A DNA stretch of 64,000 nucleotides from Sphingomonas sp. NBWT7. GTDB taxonomy: Bacteria; Pseudomonadota; Alphaproteobacteria; Sphingomonadales; Sphingomonadaceae. The stretch lies in contig NZ_CP043639.1 of assembly GCF_014217605.1 (NCBI RefSeq), positions 2,317,501 to 2,381,500 on the forward strand, given 5' to 3'. A program made the translations under genes and the position numbers. Under the pieces are notes generated by a model, which saw only the letters and a list, made by a program, of their open reading frames with translations, was not told the origin of the DNA and searched no databases. Position 1 is the stretch's first letter, and each line of letters begins with the position of its first letter. Positions 34,501-42,888 of this stretch are shown one piece after another.

Positions 34501-36968
34501 GATACGTCGCCGCCCAGCGTCAGCGCGTTGACCGCGTCGGCCAAGATCAGCCCGCCCGCGTCGAGACCGCCGCTGGAGACCGCCGCCGCGCCGGTCAGCG
34601 CGATGTCGTCATCGGCATCGATCGCCCCCGTCGCGAGGGCACCGACGGTAGCGACGACACGAACGTCGCCCGCGCTCGACGTCAGCCCGCCCGTGGTGAC
34701 GTTGGCGCCCGTCAGCGACAGGTCGCCGCGCAGCGACACGTCGCCGGTCGTGATCGCCACGGTGCGGGTGATCCCGGTGGTGAAGTCCGCCGTGCCGATT
34801 GCGCCGAGCAGTCCGCGTGCGCGCACCTCGCCCAGTCGGACAATTCCTGTGGTATCGGCGGAGCGGACGCTGATGTCGGACTGCCGGTCGGTGCCGCCCA
34901 GCAGCACCGTGCCCGGCGCGAAGTCGATTGCGCCCCCCGCCCCTGCCGCGCGCGCCGCATCGATCGCCAGCGTCATGCCGGCATCGCCGCCCGCCGCATC
35001 AGCGCCCAGCGTCAGGCCGTCAAGCCCGGTGATGCCGCCGCGGCCGGCGGTCAGCCGCACCGCGCCGCCGGCGGACTGGGACACGTCTGTGCCGTTACCG
35101 AGGCTGATTGCGCCGGCATCAATCTGGTAGGTACGCCCAGCGGTGACAGCCCCGGCGACCGTCGCACGGCTCGCCGCCACCGCGTCGCCGATCACAATGT
35201 CGCGCGCGGCCGACAAGGCAGCGAGCGTCACGTCGCCCGGCGTCTCGATCCGAATGTCGGATCCCGATCCGGCAGCGCGCACCAAACCCGTCGCGGTGAT
35301 CGCACCGGCAGCGCTCGCGGTCGCCGATCCGCCGCGCGCATTGAGCTCAGCGACGTCGATCGTACCCGTCGACTGCAGATCGACGCCGCGATCGGATGCT
35401 AGAACGCCCCCGGTGATCGTTGCGCCCTCGATCAGCAGCGCCTCGCGCAGGTTGACGCCGCCGGTCGTCACCGCCCCGGTTATGCGCAGCCCGTTGCCAA
35501 CTGCGCCCGTACCGATCCCGCTACGCAGCGCGCGCGCCTCGACAGTGCCGATCAATACCTGGTTCGCCCCTGATCGCAGCCGCAGCGTCAGCCCGCCCGA
35601 ACGCTGCTCGCCGGCGAACAGCGCGGCATCGCCGCCCAGAAGGATATCACCGAGGGCGGTGCCGAGCGTCTCTATCAGCAGTCCATCGTTCGCGCTCGAC
35701 CCCGATCGCAGCGTGATCGTTCCGGTGCCGGTGATGTTGCCGTCGGTGGTGGAAAGCTGCAGTTGGTCCGACGCACCGATGGTGAGGCCCGTGCCGCCGC
35801 TTAGCGCGATCCCGGTGCCCGCCAGCCGCACGTCGTCGCCGGCGCCGATACCGCCGCTGATCGTCAGCAACCCACCGGCGCCGAGCAGCGCGTCGCTGCG
35901 CGTCTCGATTGTGGCGGCCGACTTAATCGCCCGGTTCGCGGCGATCACCACGTCGGAACTGCTGCCCTGCGTGCGTAGCAGGCCGCTGACCGATACGTCG
36001 GCGAGCCCGCCCGTCGCGGCTGCATCCGCCGCGATCGTCAGACCGTCGACCGCCGCCGTCGGGCGCCCGGCGGACAGCACGATCCCGCGCGATCCGGCGC
36101 TCGCGGTCGTGACCTCGGCCGAGACGCCGAGCAGCGAATCGGTCAGCGTTCCCTCGGAGGCGAGCGCGAACAGCGCGTTGTTCCCCGCCACCTTGCCCTG
36201 AACATACTGGCTGGTGCCCGATACCGCGGTGCCGCGGTTGATCGTCACCGACAGTGGGCTGCCTGCGCGATAATCGAGCGTGACGTCCGCCGCGCTGACG
36301 AAGGCGACGTCCTGCCCCTGTGCGATGAACTCGCCGCGCGCATCGATCTTGGGCGCGATCATCACCAGCCCGCGCGTGTCGCCGTTGATCGCGAACTTCG
36401 CGCCATCCTGAACGATGATCCCCGACGCTTCCTTGCCGGCGGGCGCACGCAGCCGGAAGCGATCGTTGGCGAGGACGAAGTCGGTGGACGATATATCCAG
36501 CGTCGTCAGCACGAGGGATCCGGTGGCGAACGATGCCTTGGAGCCGACGAGAATGCCGTTGGGATTGTGCACCCACACCGCCACGTCGCGCTCGCTCGTC
36601 AATCGGCCGAGCAGTTGCGACACGCTCGTCGCCGATACGTCGCGGTTTAGCACCGCGGCGCCGCCGGGCACCACACGCCCGTTGGTGAACGCGATCGTCT
36701 TGTCTTCCGGGATGTTGAAGCCGTCCCAGTTGATGACGGTGCTCGCAGCGCGCAGGTTGACGCGCAGCTGGTCGGCGGTGGGGTTGCTCAGTTGCGGATC
36801 GGAGCCGAGCGGGCTGGTGGTGACGCCGCGGATGTCGCCTTCGGTCGGCAGGCGCACCGCCTGCCCCTGTGCCGAGAGCGCACCGAATCCGCCCAGCGCC
36901 GTGGTGAGCGCGAGAACGCTGCGCCGCAGGTGGCGGGGGCGCGGGGCTTGGATCAGGAACGCGAACAT
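28590..36968 (-). CDS. TpsA: large filamentous-haemagglutinin-type exoprotein
   Basis: A 2,792-residue secreted protein. The extended signal region (about 1-35, with RRSVLALTTALGGFGALSAQG) is followed by a TPS domain containing the secretion motif NPNGIL (135-140). The remainder is a long Gly/Ala/Thr-rich beta-helix with repeated DLTLGG and VTLQA strands, including three tandem repeats of about 140 residues. The last 250 residues differ and contain Cys2714 and Cys2722 (NGCLARSGAGCL), similar in placement to the C-terminal cysteine anchor of HMW1-type adhesins. No VENN motif or toxin domain is seen, so it resembles an adhesin rather than a contact-dependent toxin. AGGAAG precedes the ATG, nine bases after the tpsB stop. 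Confidence 0.94.
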   Translation of the reverse strand: MFAFLIQAPRPRHLRRSVLALTTALGGFGALSAQGQAVRLPTEGDIRGVTTSPLGSDPQLSNPTADQLRVNLRAASTVINWDGFNIPEDKTIAFTNGRVVPGGAAVLNRDVSATSVSQLLGRLTSERDVAVWVHNPNGILVGSKASFATGSLVLTTLDISSTDFVLANDRFRLRAPAGKEASGIIVQDGAKFAINGDTRGLVMIAPKIDARGEFIAQGQDVAFVSAADVTLDYRAGSPLSVTINRGTAVSGTSQYVQGKVAGNNALFALASEGTLTDSLLGVSAEVTTASAGSRGIVLSAGRPTAAVDGLTIAADAAATGGLADVSVSGLLRTQGSSSDVVIAANRAIKSAATIETRSDALLGAGGLLTISGGIGAGDDVRLAGTGIALSGGTGLTIGASDQLQLSTTDGNITGTGTITLRSGSSANDGLLIETLGTALGDILLGGDAALFAGEQRSGGLTLRLRSGANQVLIGTVEARALRSGIGTGAVGNGLRITGAVTTGGVNLREALLIEGATITGGVLASDRGVDLQSTGTIDVAELNARGGSATASAAGAITATGLVRAAGSGSDIRIETPGDVTLAALSAARDIVIGDAVAASRATVAGAVTAGRTYQIDAGAISLGNGTDVSQSAGGAVRLTAGRGGITGLDGLTLGADAAGGDAGMTLAIDAARAAGAGGAIDFAPGTVLLGGTDRQSDISVRSADTTGIVRLGEVRARGLLGAIGTADFTTGITRTVAITTGDVSLRGDLSLTGANVTTGGLTSSAGDVRVVATVGALATGAIDADDDIALTGAAAVSSGGLDAGGLILADAVNALTLGGDVSGGEAVTLRGASVALGTAEVSSARIIDILARSGGIAGGAAITSSSTQAGDYIRLQAAGPEGIVLARDATITGGTNRALGVRIFAAAQAPLVLGDVTARSLGTLATLDGDPLGAAGAFRSQGSLAFGRLNLVQGFTAESIGGDLSVQRITVTGAGEGIDLRATAGTLGVQADLNASGGITLASGAALLLGTVESRDDAVSITTGGRLTATSLAGAAGVGASAASMAVGEVRGGTGAIELTANTGDLSLGAVSGRAVTLQAVNGAIGTTGVVRADGGAVDVLAGGAITAEDAVSALGGGVRLRARDGALSVTGAIVADQAVTLTGASATLAGVESRAADISIRSAGAVQAGAVTAAAGIDTSASALDLGAVLGGSGAVTLSASGGDLTLGGGASGQSLTLRAGGGAITATGAFVATAGAIDGEAAGTLSVGGATATGGTLRLQSGGALAVNGGSAASGDVSLSGSAATLGGVGSTTGNVTITSAGAVRAGDLTGATGVNATGASLAVGNVQGGTGAATLVTTGGDLTLGGAAGSAVTLQAAGGLLNAAGALTASSGAVDVRASNAIGVAGTINAGSAGATLSSNGGAVVAAGSLASAGDATITGTSVTLGGEQRAQGAYTATASAGGVSQTGGALSIRSDSDAAGAEALTLTANGGAIDLVGVPLAGGAVVLRTDGAGISVGAVDAAQLTASGATASGASIRTGALTLGTDLTLEAAGTIETGAISIADGSVSIGSSAGDVSTQAIDTTRGVTLTGNAVSFSTVDAAALSATARMGAITGGDVTVRNAASLKADAGAVTLGRVTSTGGNVAVTAGGALFATAVDAGGSVVITGTARDSDVAIAEGVVAEGAATVRSGRDIRTPFIRSRTSDLTVAAPNGRVSGFAPGSGIDLAAGPGGAFSLTVGTDALLGDVSGGNIAITATSITANSVAGGTQSVSLIATAGDLRVNGPVVGGDVTLTSVIDTTLRTVDASGTLIVGGGRSLSFDTLSGASITATGGAITGTALRTPGAADLRATTITLNRIETGGPLAATAADALVIGTVEAAGVGTLVSGGTATLGTITGDAALTLDVAGALSFGEIAGGAVTLTGGVVDGGSLRAAGAADLRAASLTLDTIETRGALSARTTGALFVDVITSGSGATLSSGAATLGTVSAAGALAIDSVGDLSFDQLSAGSINASAANGVVRGASVRSGGAATLRGATVDLAAAQATGTLLAEATRGAISIGTITAGGDVTVRAAGAATIAGSVTAGGNYRVTAGTTTLGGNGIVQQARGDVRLTTTGDALRGVTGLRLSAGSGPIVLDSNTSIEFAGTSVQVPTGALALRAGSGQSIRLGAIEAGSIGGFDGQAPTDRLTHDGTVEAGTITAGRVALTLTNGDLTTGALTSTGAVSLTTSAGAIRLGEIRAGSLDAKAATALTLGAATVAGAATLEGGSIALPTVTAQSLAVRTAGALTGAGDGRAALRTTGGDLTVDAAAARLGDVSSGGAATLRGGTIDVAGRLAAARQLLADARAALTLGDASAGADLTLKSAAGVTASAVDAAGVLAIDSGADAAINTARSGGALRVTSGGALTLGSGTAGAGIALDANGLARLGALSGGPSVTVRAPDAELTGAVRATSVRFATRDPASTALRIGDGTAADGFRLSAAEVGQIGAETLAFDAGSGALQLGTLALTPGIARSVAMLSTGDVRVTGQLSSSGGAQAIRLGGDGADGAAQTIHVVATSDAGGRLLVDNADLELRGNRIAVGLAPGFIDTLQPGEPGRAQAQALIGNANSALYNPQLGGGFYNPDATTTVGAQSLTVRFGDYALFQNTAIPGQASGATIGSVGAGGGAGTGAVQTALRVSTFGPPQSASFAFFGTINGISGASTALLANPVIDIDALLLPNSRINGCLARSGAGCLTTIVIQPTLQVFDWNTSAVFGIQQDVALPFTPIISGNNEELLSGLPALAPEQPAGAGPRPTDAPQEQQP
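32700..33900 (-). repeat. Three tandem repeats of about 417-420 bp inside tpsA
   Basis: The DNA encoding GDLTLGG or GDLSLGA followed by a VTLQA-type strand recurs with CAG[G/A]TCGCCG starting at 32931, 33348 and 33768, giving spacings of 417 and 420 bases (139 and 140 residues). Flanking motifs repeat with the same period. These are divergent protein-level repeats of the beta-helix shaft. Confidence 0.7.
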
Positions 36969-36977
36969 CGGTGCTTC

Positions 36978-38714
36978 CTATCGTGCGCGGTCGCGCAGCT
37001 GCAGGGTCAGAGAAACGAGAACGCGACCAGGCGGCCGACGTTCGTCGAGCAGCAGCGCCTTGTCGAGGGGCTTGGCATAGGCGACGTCGAGCACGACGCT
37101 GCCCGGCAGCGAAAGGCGCAGGCCGCCGCCGACGCTGTCGAACGTGCGCGGCCCCTCCACCGTGGCACGATCGAGATTACGCAGGTGCAGCCGGTCGTAG
37201 AATCCGTAGACTTGCGTGCCAAGCCGCGATGAAATCGGCGGATCGGCACGCAGCTCGAAACGGCCGCCCACCGCCCGGTCGGCGCTGTTCGATCCTGGAT
37301 CGTAGCCCCGACCGACCGTCAGGCTGCCGAGTGCGAACTCTTCGTAGTTAAGCAGCGGATCGTTCGCCCACTGCGCCTGGCCAAGTGCCGCGATGCTGAA
37401 CACGGGGCCCAGCCGCAGGCTGGCATCGACCGTCCCGCGGAACACCACCGCGCGCGGGTTGCCGTCCAGACGCGAGGTCAGCTCGCCGCTCGCAAATCCG
37501 CGTTCGCTGGCGTTGAAGATGCTGAGCCCCTTGCGCAGCTCCGCGCTCGCCGCGATCGAGAAGAAGACGTTGCCGTTCGCATCGACTAGCTGGTGATCGG
37601 CGTCGAGGCCGACGAACGCCACGCGCAGCCGGTCGCGCGTCAGCGTGACGGCGGTGTCGCCGGTGCCGACGCGAGCGATCTGGTCGACGAAGTCGAACCC
37701 GCCGCGCACGCGCGCGTTCGACCGGATCGATCGCACCAGCGGGCGCGTTAAATCGAAACCGGCGATTAGCGTGTTGGTGCGCAGATCGAGCGGGCCGAGG
37801 TCGGGCCGCGACCAGGCGTAGGTGACGCGGCTGCCCAGCGTCGTGCCGTTGTTGTCGAGTTCGAAGATATGGCCGCCCTGCAGGATGATCTGTTCCTGAA
37901 AGTCGGCGGTTGTCGACACGCCCAGATAGGTGATGTCGGCCAGCCCGGTCAGCCCGTAGATCTCGCCGCGCGCGTACAGCGTCTCGCGCCCCAGCAGCCG
38001 CGAATTGTAGTTCTGCGCGTTGGCGAACAGCGCGAAGCGGCGCGAGCTGACGGTGAGGTCGCCGATCACGTCGCCCTGCGCACCGCCCGACGCGCGCAGC
38101 GACAGCGCGACGTCGAGCCCCGGCACGTCGCCGGCGAGCAGCAGCAGCCGCTCCGCTTCGCGCTCGTTCAGCGGGTCCATCGCCTGCAGCTTGGCGAGGC
38201 GCCGACGCAGCAGCGGTTCGTAGCGGCCGGCGTCGCCGCGCACCCGCACCTCGACGAGCCGCGCGGTGACTACCTCGAGCCGGAGCACGCCGTCGGCAAT
38301 TTCCTGCGCGGGAATCTGAACCGAGGCGATCCACCCCTTGCGGCGCAGCGCGGCATTGGCCTGATCGCGGATCTCGCAGACCACGGCGACCGGCTGATCG
38401 CCGCTCGGCACCGCGAGATCGGCCAGCGCATCGGCGATCTGCGGCTGCAGTGCCGATCCATCGGGCCGGGTGAATGCCACGCGCGACACCGTCACACGAA
38501 GCGCAGAGGTCGCGAACGGGCAGTTGCCCTGCTGGAAGGCGTCGCGCGCGTCGATCTGCGCGCGCGCCTCACCCGCCGGCTCAGGCGCGGGCGGGGTAAT
38601 CTCCTGCCGCGTCGGCAGATTGGGGGTGGCGACCTGCGCCTGCCCCGGCGACGCGCCGAACGCCAGCGCCGCCAGCCCGATTAACGAAACCTTCTTACCA
38701 ATCGCCAATCGCAA
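36978..38714 (-). CDS. TpsB: two-partner secretion outer-membrane transporter
   Basis: A 578-residue Omp85-superfamily transporter. A signal peptide (VSLIGLAALAFGASPGQAQ) is followed by a Pro-rich linker, two POTRA domains (about 60-215, with VTVSRVAFTR, ADGVLRLEVV and MDPLNEREAERLLLL) and a 16-strand barrel domain. LTVGRGYDPG corresponds to the conserved VRGY motif of loop 6. It exports the TpsA encoded nine bases downstream. The frame begins with TTG, preceded by GGAGGGGG; a second TTG two codons later is possible. It is the first gene of the tpsB-tpsA-CHAT-CPBP operon, so its promoter should lie just upstream of 38,714. Confidence 0.94.
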   Translation of the reverse strand: MRLAIGKKVSLIGLAALAFGASPGQAQVATPNLPTRQEITPPAPEPAGEARAQIDARDAFQQGNCPFATSALRVTVSRVAFTRPDGSALQPQIADALADLAVPSGDQPVAVVCEIRDQANAALRRKGWIASVQIPAQEIADGVLRLEVVTARLVEVRVRGDAGRYEPLLRRRLAKLQAMDPLNEREAERLLLLAGDVPGLDVALSLRASGGAQGDVIGDLTVSSRRFALFANAQNYNSRLLGRETLYARGEIYGLTGLADITYLGVSTTADFQEQIILQGGHIFELDNNGTTLGSRVTYAWSRPDLGPLDLRTNTLIAGFDLTRPLVRSIRSNARVRGGFDFVDQIARVGTGDTAVTLTRDRLRVAFVGLDADHQLVDANGNVFFSIAASAELRKGLSIFNASERGFASGELTSRLDGNPRAVVFRGTVDASLRLGPVFSIAALGQAQWANDPLLNYEEFALGSLTVGRGYDPGSNSADRAVGGRFELRADPPISSRLGTQVYGFYDRLHLRNLDRATVEGPRTFDSVGGGLRLSLPGSVVLDVAYAKPLDKALLLDERRPPGRVLVSLTLQLRDRAR

Positions 38715-38766
38715 GCCCTATCCCCCTCCGTGCCAAAGCGTCGGCGCCCCGCGCGCCCGGCCACCC

Positions 38767-39243
38767 TTATTCCTCGCGGTAGATCTCGGTCAGGTACCAG
38801 CGGCCCTTGCGCTGCTCGAAGACGAACGCGCCGACGCGGCGGTAGCCAAGCGGGTCGTTCGCCCCACGCTTGGGCACGGCGCTGCTCTCCAGCGCCTGGC
38901 GCAGCGTCCGCTGCCGGGCGTCGAACGTCGTATCGCTCGCCAGCGCCTGGCGCACGAGCGGTGGGACGGCGGCGCGCGCGACCGACGTCTGCTCGTCCGA
39001 ATCGAGGGTCCCGTGCGTCTTGACCGTCGCGGCGCTGGCCGCAATCAGCCCGGCCGCGTCATCGGCGAGAGCCGCCTTGCGGAACCGCTGCCAGTAATCG
39101 GCGAACGCCTCGTTCGCCGGCTTTGCTGCCGCCGGTGCCGCCTGCGCACCCATGATCGCGGCGGCGTTCGCCGGGCCTGGCTCCGCGCTGCACCCCACCA
39201 GCGTGATCAGCAGCGCGGGGTGGCAGATTTTCAATATGGCCAT
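38767..39243 (-). CDS. Lipoprotein, candidate immunity protein for amidase
   Basis: A 158-residue protein with a lipobox (LITLVGC, Cys18), so probably a lipoprotein facing the periplasm. The body is helical (YWQRFRKAALADDAAGL) with a short C-terminal beta hairpin (VGAFVFEQRKGRWYLTEIY). No named family is recognised, and the helical body does not resemble the beta-sandwich of TssJ. Its ATG lies 13 bases inside the end of the upstream amidase-like gene, so the two are translated together. That arrangement and its location fit an immunity protein against a peptidoglycan-cutting effector; this is inference. Confidence 0.7.
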   Translation of the reverse strand: MAILKICHPALLITLVGCSAEPGPANAAAIMGAQAAPAAAKPANEAFADYWQRFRKAALADDAAGLIAASAATVKTHGTLDSDEQTSVARAAVPPLVRQALASDTTFDARQRTLRQALESSAVPKRGANDPLGYRRVGAFVFEQRKGRWYLTEIYREE

Positions 39244-40100
39244 CGGATTGCCTTTACGTCGTAGCTTGCCAGCGAGAAGTTCGATTCTTTTACAGAGTCG
39301 CTCTGGTTGCCGCCGAGCAATTTGATGTGCGTCGCCGTCTGGCTGATGAAAAAGGCAACATGATTACCGCTCGACGATCCTGTCGCGCGATCGTTGGTGC
39401 GGCGCTTTTGGCTGATCTGGATGATCGCGCCGTAGCGTGGCGTCTCGAGCTTCTGCCCCCATGTCGCGAAGCTCGCCGCAGCGGCGCTGCGGCTGCCGCG
39501 CAGGTTCGCCTGCGCGAGCACCCAGTTGACGAACGACGCGCACCACGGAACCGAATCGGGCTGGCTGCCGAGCGAGGTGGCAGCGTGATATTCCATGATC
39601 CGCTTGTTGTTCGCGCGCCCGCGCGCCTCGACCACGCCCGCTTCCGCGAGCGCGATGCGCATCCACGGCGCGCCGATCGCGGTGCCCGGCTGCTCAAGCG
39701 GCGGGCTGCGGCGCGGCGCCGGGCGGGCTGCGGCAGGCGTCGGCCGTTCGGCCGCAGGCGGCGGCGAGGCTTTGGGCGTTCGGCTCGCGGGGGCGGCACG
39801 CGCGCCGGTGCCGCCGCTGATCGGCAGCTGGCGGACCGACGGCGGCGTCACCGCTCGCGTAGGGGCGGACGGCAGCGCGCTGCCCGCCACGCCTAGGCTG
39901 CGCCACGTGCGCTGCCCGACGATCCCATCGACCGTCAGGCCCTGCCCCGCTTGGTACTCGCGCACCGCGCGATCGGTTGCCGGACCGAAGACGCCGTCCA
40001 GCTCGAGTGGCGGGCGCGGCCGCTGGGTCGTGTTGAGTGCGTGTTGGAGGAGCTGGACATCCTGTCCCCGCGCCCCGCGATCGATCTCGTTAAGTCGCAC
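39231..40100 (-). CDS. Peptidoglycan-binding, CHAP/NlpC-like amidase (TIGR02594 type)
   Basis: A 289-residue protein. An N-terminal PG_binding_1 domain (DVQLLQHALN, VDGIVGQRTWRSLG) is followed by a Pro/Ala-rich linker and a papain-like domain: VPWCASFVNWVL with nucleophile Cys187, GNHVAFFISQ with His247, and LLGGNQSDSVKES, as in TIGR02594 proteins. There is no signal peptide, which fits delivery by another system such as the T6SS. The GTG start is chosen because AAGGAGG lies eight bases upstream; the longer frame begins with TTG without a site. It lies downstream of tssH and overlaps a lipoprotein gene by 13 bases, which suggests an effector-immunity pair. Confidence 0.82.
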   Translation of the reverse strand: MRLNEIDRGARGQDVQLLQHALNTTQRPRPPLELDGVFGPATDRAVREYQAGQGLTVDGIVGQRTWRSLGVAGSALPSAPTRAVTPPSVRQLPISGGTGARAAPASRTPKASPPPAAERPTPAAARPAPRRSPPLEQPGTAIGAPWMRIALAEAGVVEARGRANNKRIMEYHAATSLGSQPDSVPWCASFVNWVLAQANLRGSRSAAAASFATWGQKLETPRYGAIIQISQKRRTNDRATGSSSGNHVAFFISQTATHIKLLGGNQSDSVKESNFSLASYDVKAIRWPY

Positions 40101-40211
40101 GATCTCGCCTCCTTCCCCATAAGGCGGAACGATCAACGTTCCGCTTCCACGATGGATGCACCTTGTCGTTACGCTTGCCGCGTCATCCTCTTGCCCTTAA
40201 CGGCATCGTCG

Positions 40212-42851
40212 TCACGCCGCCTGCGATGGCTTATTATCCGCGACGATTGCAAGTGCTGGCGCCGCATTATCAAAGTGATAGGCGAGTGCGTCGCCCTCTA
40301 CGGTCACGTCGATCCGCGCCACGTCCTCGCCGCGCATCCGCCGTTCGAGCAGCGCCACCGACATGTCGGGCAACATCGTATTGGTGAGGATCGCGTCGAT
40401 CATCCGCCCGCCCGATGCCGCCTCGGTGCAGCGCGCGACGATATGGTCGATCACCGCGGAATCGATCGCCAGCACGATGTCGTGATTGTCGCGGATGCGC
40501 CGCTCGATCCGGCCGAGCTGCAGGCGGACGATACCGGCCAACATATCCTGGCTGAGCGGAAAATAGGGCAGCACCGACAGGCGGCCGAGCAGTGCGGGCG
40601 GGAACACCTTGAGCAGTTCGGGGCGCAGCGCCGTCGCCAGCCCCTCCGGCGTGGGCGCCATCTCCTCGTCCGCGGTCAGCGACGCGATCAGGTCGGTGCC
40701 GACGTTGGAGGTGAGCAGGATCACCGTGTTGCGAAAGTCGATGTGCCGCCCTTCCGCATCGTTCATGAAGCCCTTGTCGAACACCTGGAAGAACATCTCG
40801 TGGACGTCGGGATGCGCCTTCTCGATTTCGTCGAGCAGGACCACGCTGTACGGCCGGCGCCGCACCGCTTCGGTCAGCACGCCGCCCTGGCCGTAGCCGA
40901 CATAACCCGCCGGCGCGCCTTTCAGCGTGGAGACGGTGTGAGCTTCCTGAAATTCGCTCATGTTGATGACGATCATCGAATCGTCGCCGGAGAACAGCAG
41001 CTCGGACAGCGCGTGCGCCGTCTCGGTCTTGCCGACCCCCGACGGCCCGCAGAGCATGAACACGCCGACGGGCTTGGCCGGATTGTCTAACTTCGCGCGG
41101 CTCGTCTGGATGCGCTTGGCAATCGCATTCATCGCGTGATCCTGACCCACGACGCGCTTCTTCAACGCGTCGCCGATCGTCAGCACGCTGGCGATCTCGT
41201 CCTTGACCATTCGCCCCACCGGGATGCCGGTCCAGTCGCCCACTACGGCCGCGATCGCGTCACCGTCGACCACGCCGAACACCATCGGATCGTCGCCCGC
41301 CGCCTCACGCGCTGCCGCCAACGCCGCATCGAGCGCCGCCGCGTTGCCGCCGTCGCGCGCCGTACGCACCGCGTCGAGCGCATCCTTCTCGCGCGCCCAT
41401 TTCGCCTCAATCGCCTCCACCGCCGCGCGCGCCTCGGCGATCTCACCTTCAAGGTTGGGGAGCCGATCGTCGCGGCGATAGCGCCCCTGCGTCTCGCGCT
41501 CGACCACCGCGCGCTCCGCTTCGAGGAGCTCGAGCCGCCGGCGACGATCCTCCACCGCCGCGGGCGTCGCGTGCTGCGACACCGCGACGCGCGCCGCGGC
41601 GGTATCGAGCAGGCTCACCGCCTTGTCGGGCAGCTGGCGTGCGGGCACGTAGCGCTGCGACAGCGTCACCGCCGCGGTCACCGCCTCGTCGAGCATCACA
41701 ACCTGATGGTGCGCCTCCATCATGGGCACCACCGATCGCAGCATGTCGATCGCGACGCCGGTTTCCGGCTCGGCGACGTCGACCGTCTGGAAGCGGCGGG
41801 TGAGCGCCGGGTCCTTCTCGAAATACTGGCGGTATTCGGCATAGGTAGTCGCCGCGATCGTGCGCAGCCGGCCGCGCGCCAGCGCCGGCTTCAAGAGGTT
41901 CGCGGCATCTCCCGTGCCCGCCTGTCCGCCCGCGCCCACCAGGGTGTGTGCCTCGTCGATGAACAGGATCACCGGGCTCGCCGCGCCTTCCACTTCGTCG
42001 ATCACCTGGCGCAGCCGTTTCTCGAACTCGCCCTTCACTCCCGCGCCGGCCTGCATCAGCGTAACGTCGAGCGCTCGCAGCGTGACGTTGCGCAAGCTGG
42101 GCGGCACGTCGCCATCGGCGATGCGGCGCGCGAAGCCCTCAACCACCGCGGTCTTGCCGACGCCCGCTTCGCCGACCAGGATCGGATTATTCTGGCGCCG
42201 GCGCAGCAGCACATCGACGAGCTGCCGGATCTCCGCGTCGCGGCCGACCACCGCGTCGATCTCGCCCGCGCGCGCCTTGGCGGTAAGATCGACCGAGTAG
42301 CGCGCCAGCGCCTCGCCCGTGGGTGCAGTGCCTTGCGGGGCAGCCGCGCCCGCCGTGGCCTCGCCCACCGTCTGCTCGGCCGATGGCGCGACGATCGCGG
42401 CGAACTCAGCGCCGAGCCGGTCAACCGCCACCCGACGCCACTGGCTGCTGATTGCGAACAGCGCGTTGCGCAGCGTCTGCGTTTTCAGCATGCCGTAGAT
42501 CAGATGCCCGGTGCGCACCTTGGCGGCACCGAACTGAAGCGAGGCGTAGAGCCAGCCCTTCTCGATCGTCTCCTCGATCTGCGGCGAGAAATCCGAGATG
42601 GCGGACGCCCCGCGCGGCAGGATGTCGAGCGCCCCCACGATGTCGCGCGCGAGCGCCGCATCGTCGACCCCGAACGCCGCGCGGATCGCCGCCACGTCGC
42701 CCGCCGGATCCTGCGCCAGCAGGTGGATCCAATGAACTAGCTCGACATAGGGGTTGCCGCGCATGCGCGCGAACCCGGTGGCGGATTCGATCGTCTGCAG
42801 CGCGGCATCATCGAGGCGGCCAAACAGCGCCGTCCGGCTTATCTCGGTCAT
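40212..42851 (-). CDS. tssH: T6SS AAA+ ATPase TssH (ClpV)
   Basis: A protein of about 879 residues that disassembles the contracted TssB-TssC sheath. It has an N-terminal Clp repeat region, a first AAA+ module (GEAGVGKT, Walker B ILFIDEAH), a middle coiled coil (RRRRLELLEAERAVVERE), and a second AAA+ module (CGPSGVGKTE, VVLLDEIEKAHPDV). TGIPVGRM and DTAAARVAVSQ are typical of the ClpV branch. The second ATG is preferred because GGAGG is then correctly spaced. It lies between the two hydrolase-lipoprotein pairs in the main operon. Confidence 0.97.
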   Translation of the reverse strand: MTEISRTALFGRLDDAALQTIESATGFARMRGNPYVELVHWIHLLAQDPAGDVAAIRAAFGVDDAALARDIVGALDILPRGASAISDFSPQIEETIEKGWLYASLQFGAAKVRTGHLIYGMLKTQTLRNALFAISSQWRRVAVDRLGAEFAAIVAPSAEQTVGEATAGAAAPQGTAPTGEALARYSVDLTAKARAGEIDAVVGRDAEIRQLVDVLLRRRQNNPILVGEAGVGKTAVVEGFARRIADGDVPPSLRNVTLRALDVTLMQAGAGVKGEFEKRLRQVIDEVEGAASPVILFIDEAHTLVGAGGQAGTGDAANLLKPALARGRLRTIAATTYAEYRQYFEKDPALTRRFQTVDVAEPETGVAIDMLRSVVPMMEAHHQVVMLDEAVTAAVTLSQRYVPARQLPDKAVSLLDTAAARVAVSQHATPAAVEDRRRRLELLEAERAVVERETQGRYRRDDRLPNLEGEIAEARAAVEAIEAKWAREKDALDAVRTARDGGNAAALDAALAAAREAAGDDPMVFGVVDGDAIAAVVGDWTGIPVGRMVKDEIASVLTIGDALKKRVVGQDHAMNAIAKRIQTSRAKLDNPAKPVGVFMLCGPSGVGKTETAHALSELLFSGDDSMIVINMSEFQEAHTVSTLKGAPAGYVGYGQGGVLTEAVRRRPYSVVLLDEIEKAHPDVHEMFFQVFDKGFMNDAEGRHIDFRNTVILLTSNVGTDLIASLTADEEMAPTPEGLATALRPELLKVFPPALLGRLSVLPYFPLSQDMLAGIVRLQLGRIERRIRDNHDIVLAIDSAVIDHIVARCTEAASGGRMIDAILTNTMLPDMSVALLERRMRGEDVARIDVTVEGDALAYHFDNAAPALAIVADNKPSQAA

Positions 42852-42888
42852 TTGCATCCCCCTCCCGTTTGTGCCGCCGCCCCGTCGC

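Noticed and set aside
28590..36968. TpsA as a contact-dependent inhibition toxin (CdiA)
   Set aside because: No VENN motif, no C-terminal toxin domain, and no small immunity gene follows; a CHAT lipoprotein gene follows instead.
38767..39243. This lipoprotein as TssJ
   Set aside because: Its body looks helical rather than the beta-sandwich of TssJ, and it is coupled to an amidase gene rather than to tssK-tssL-tssM.
41136..42740. Open frame of 534 codons on the plus strand opposite tssH
   Set aside because: The minus frame encodes an unmistakable ClpV. The plus frame is Arg/His-rich, without domains.
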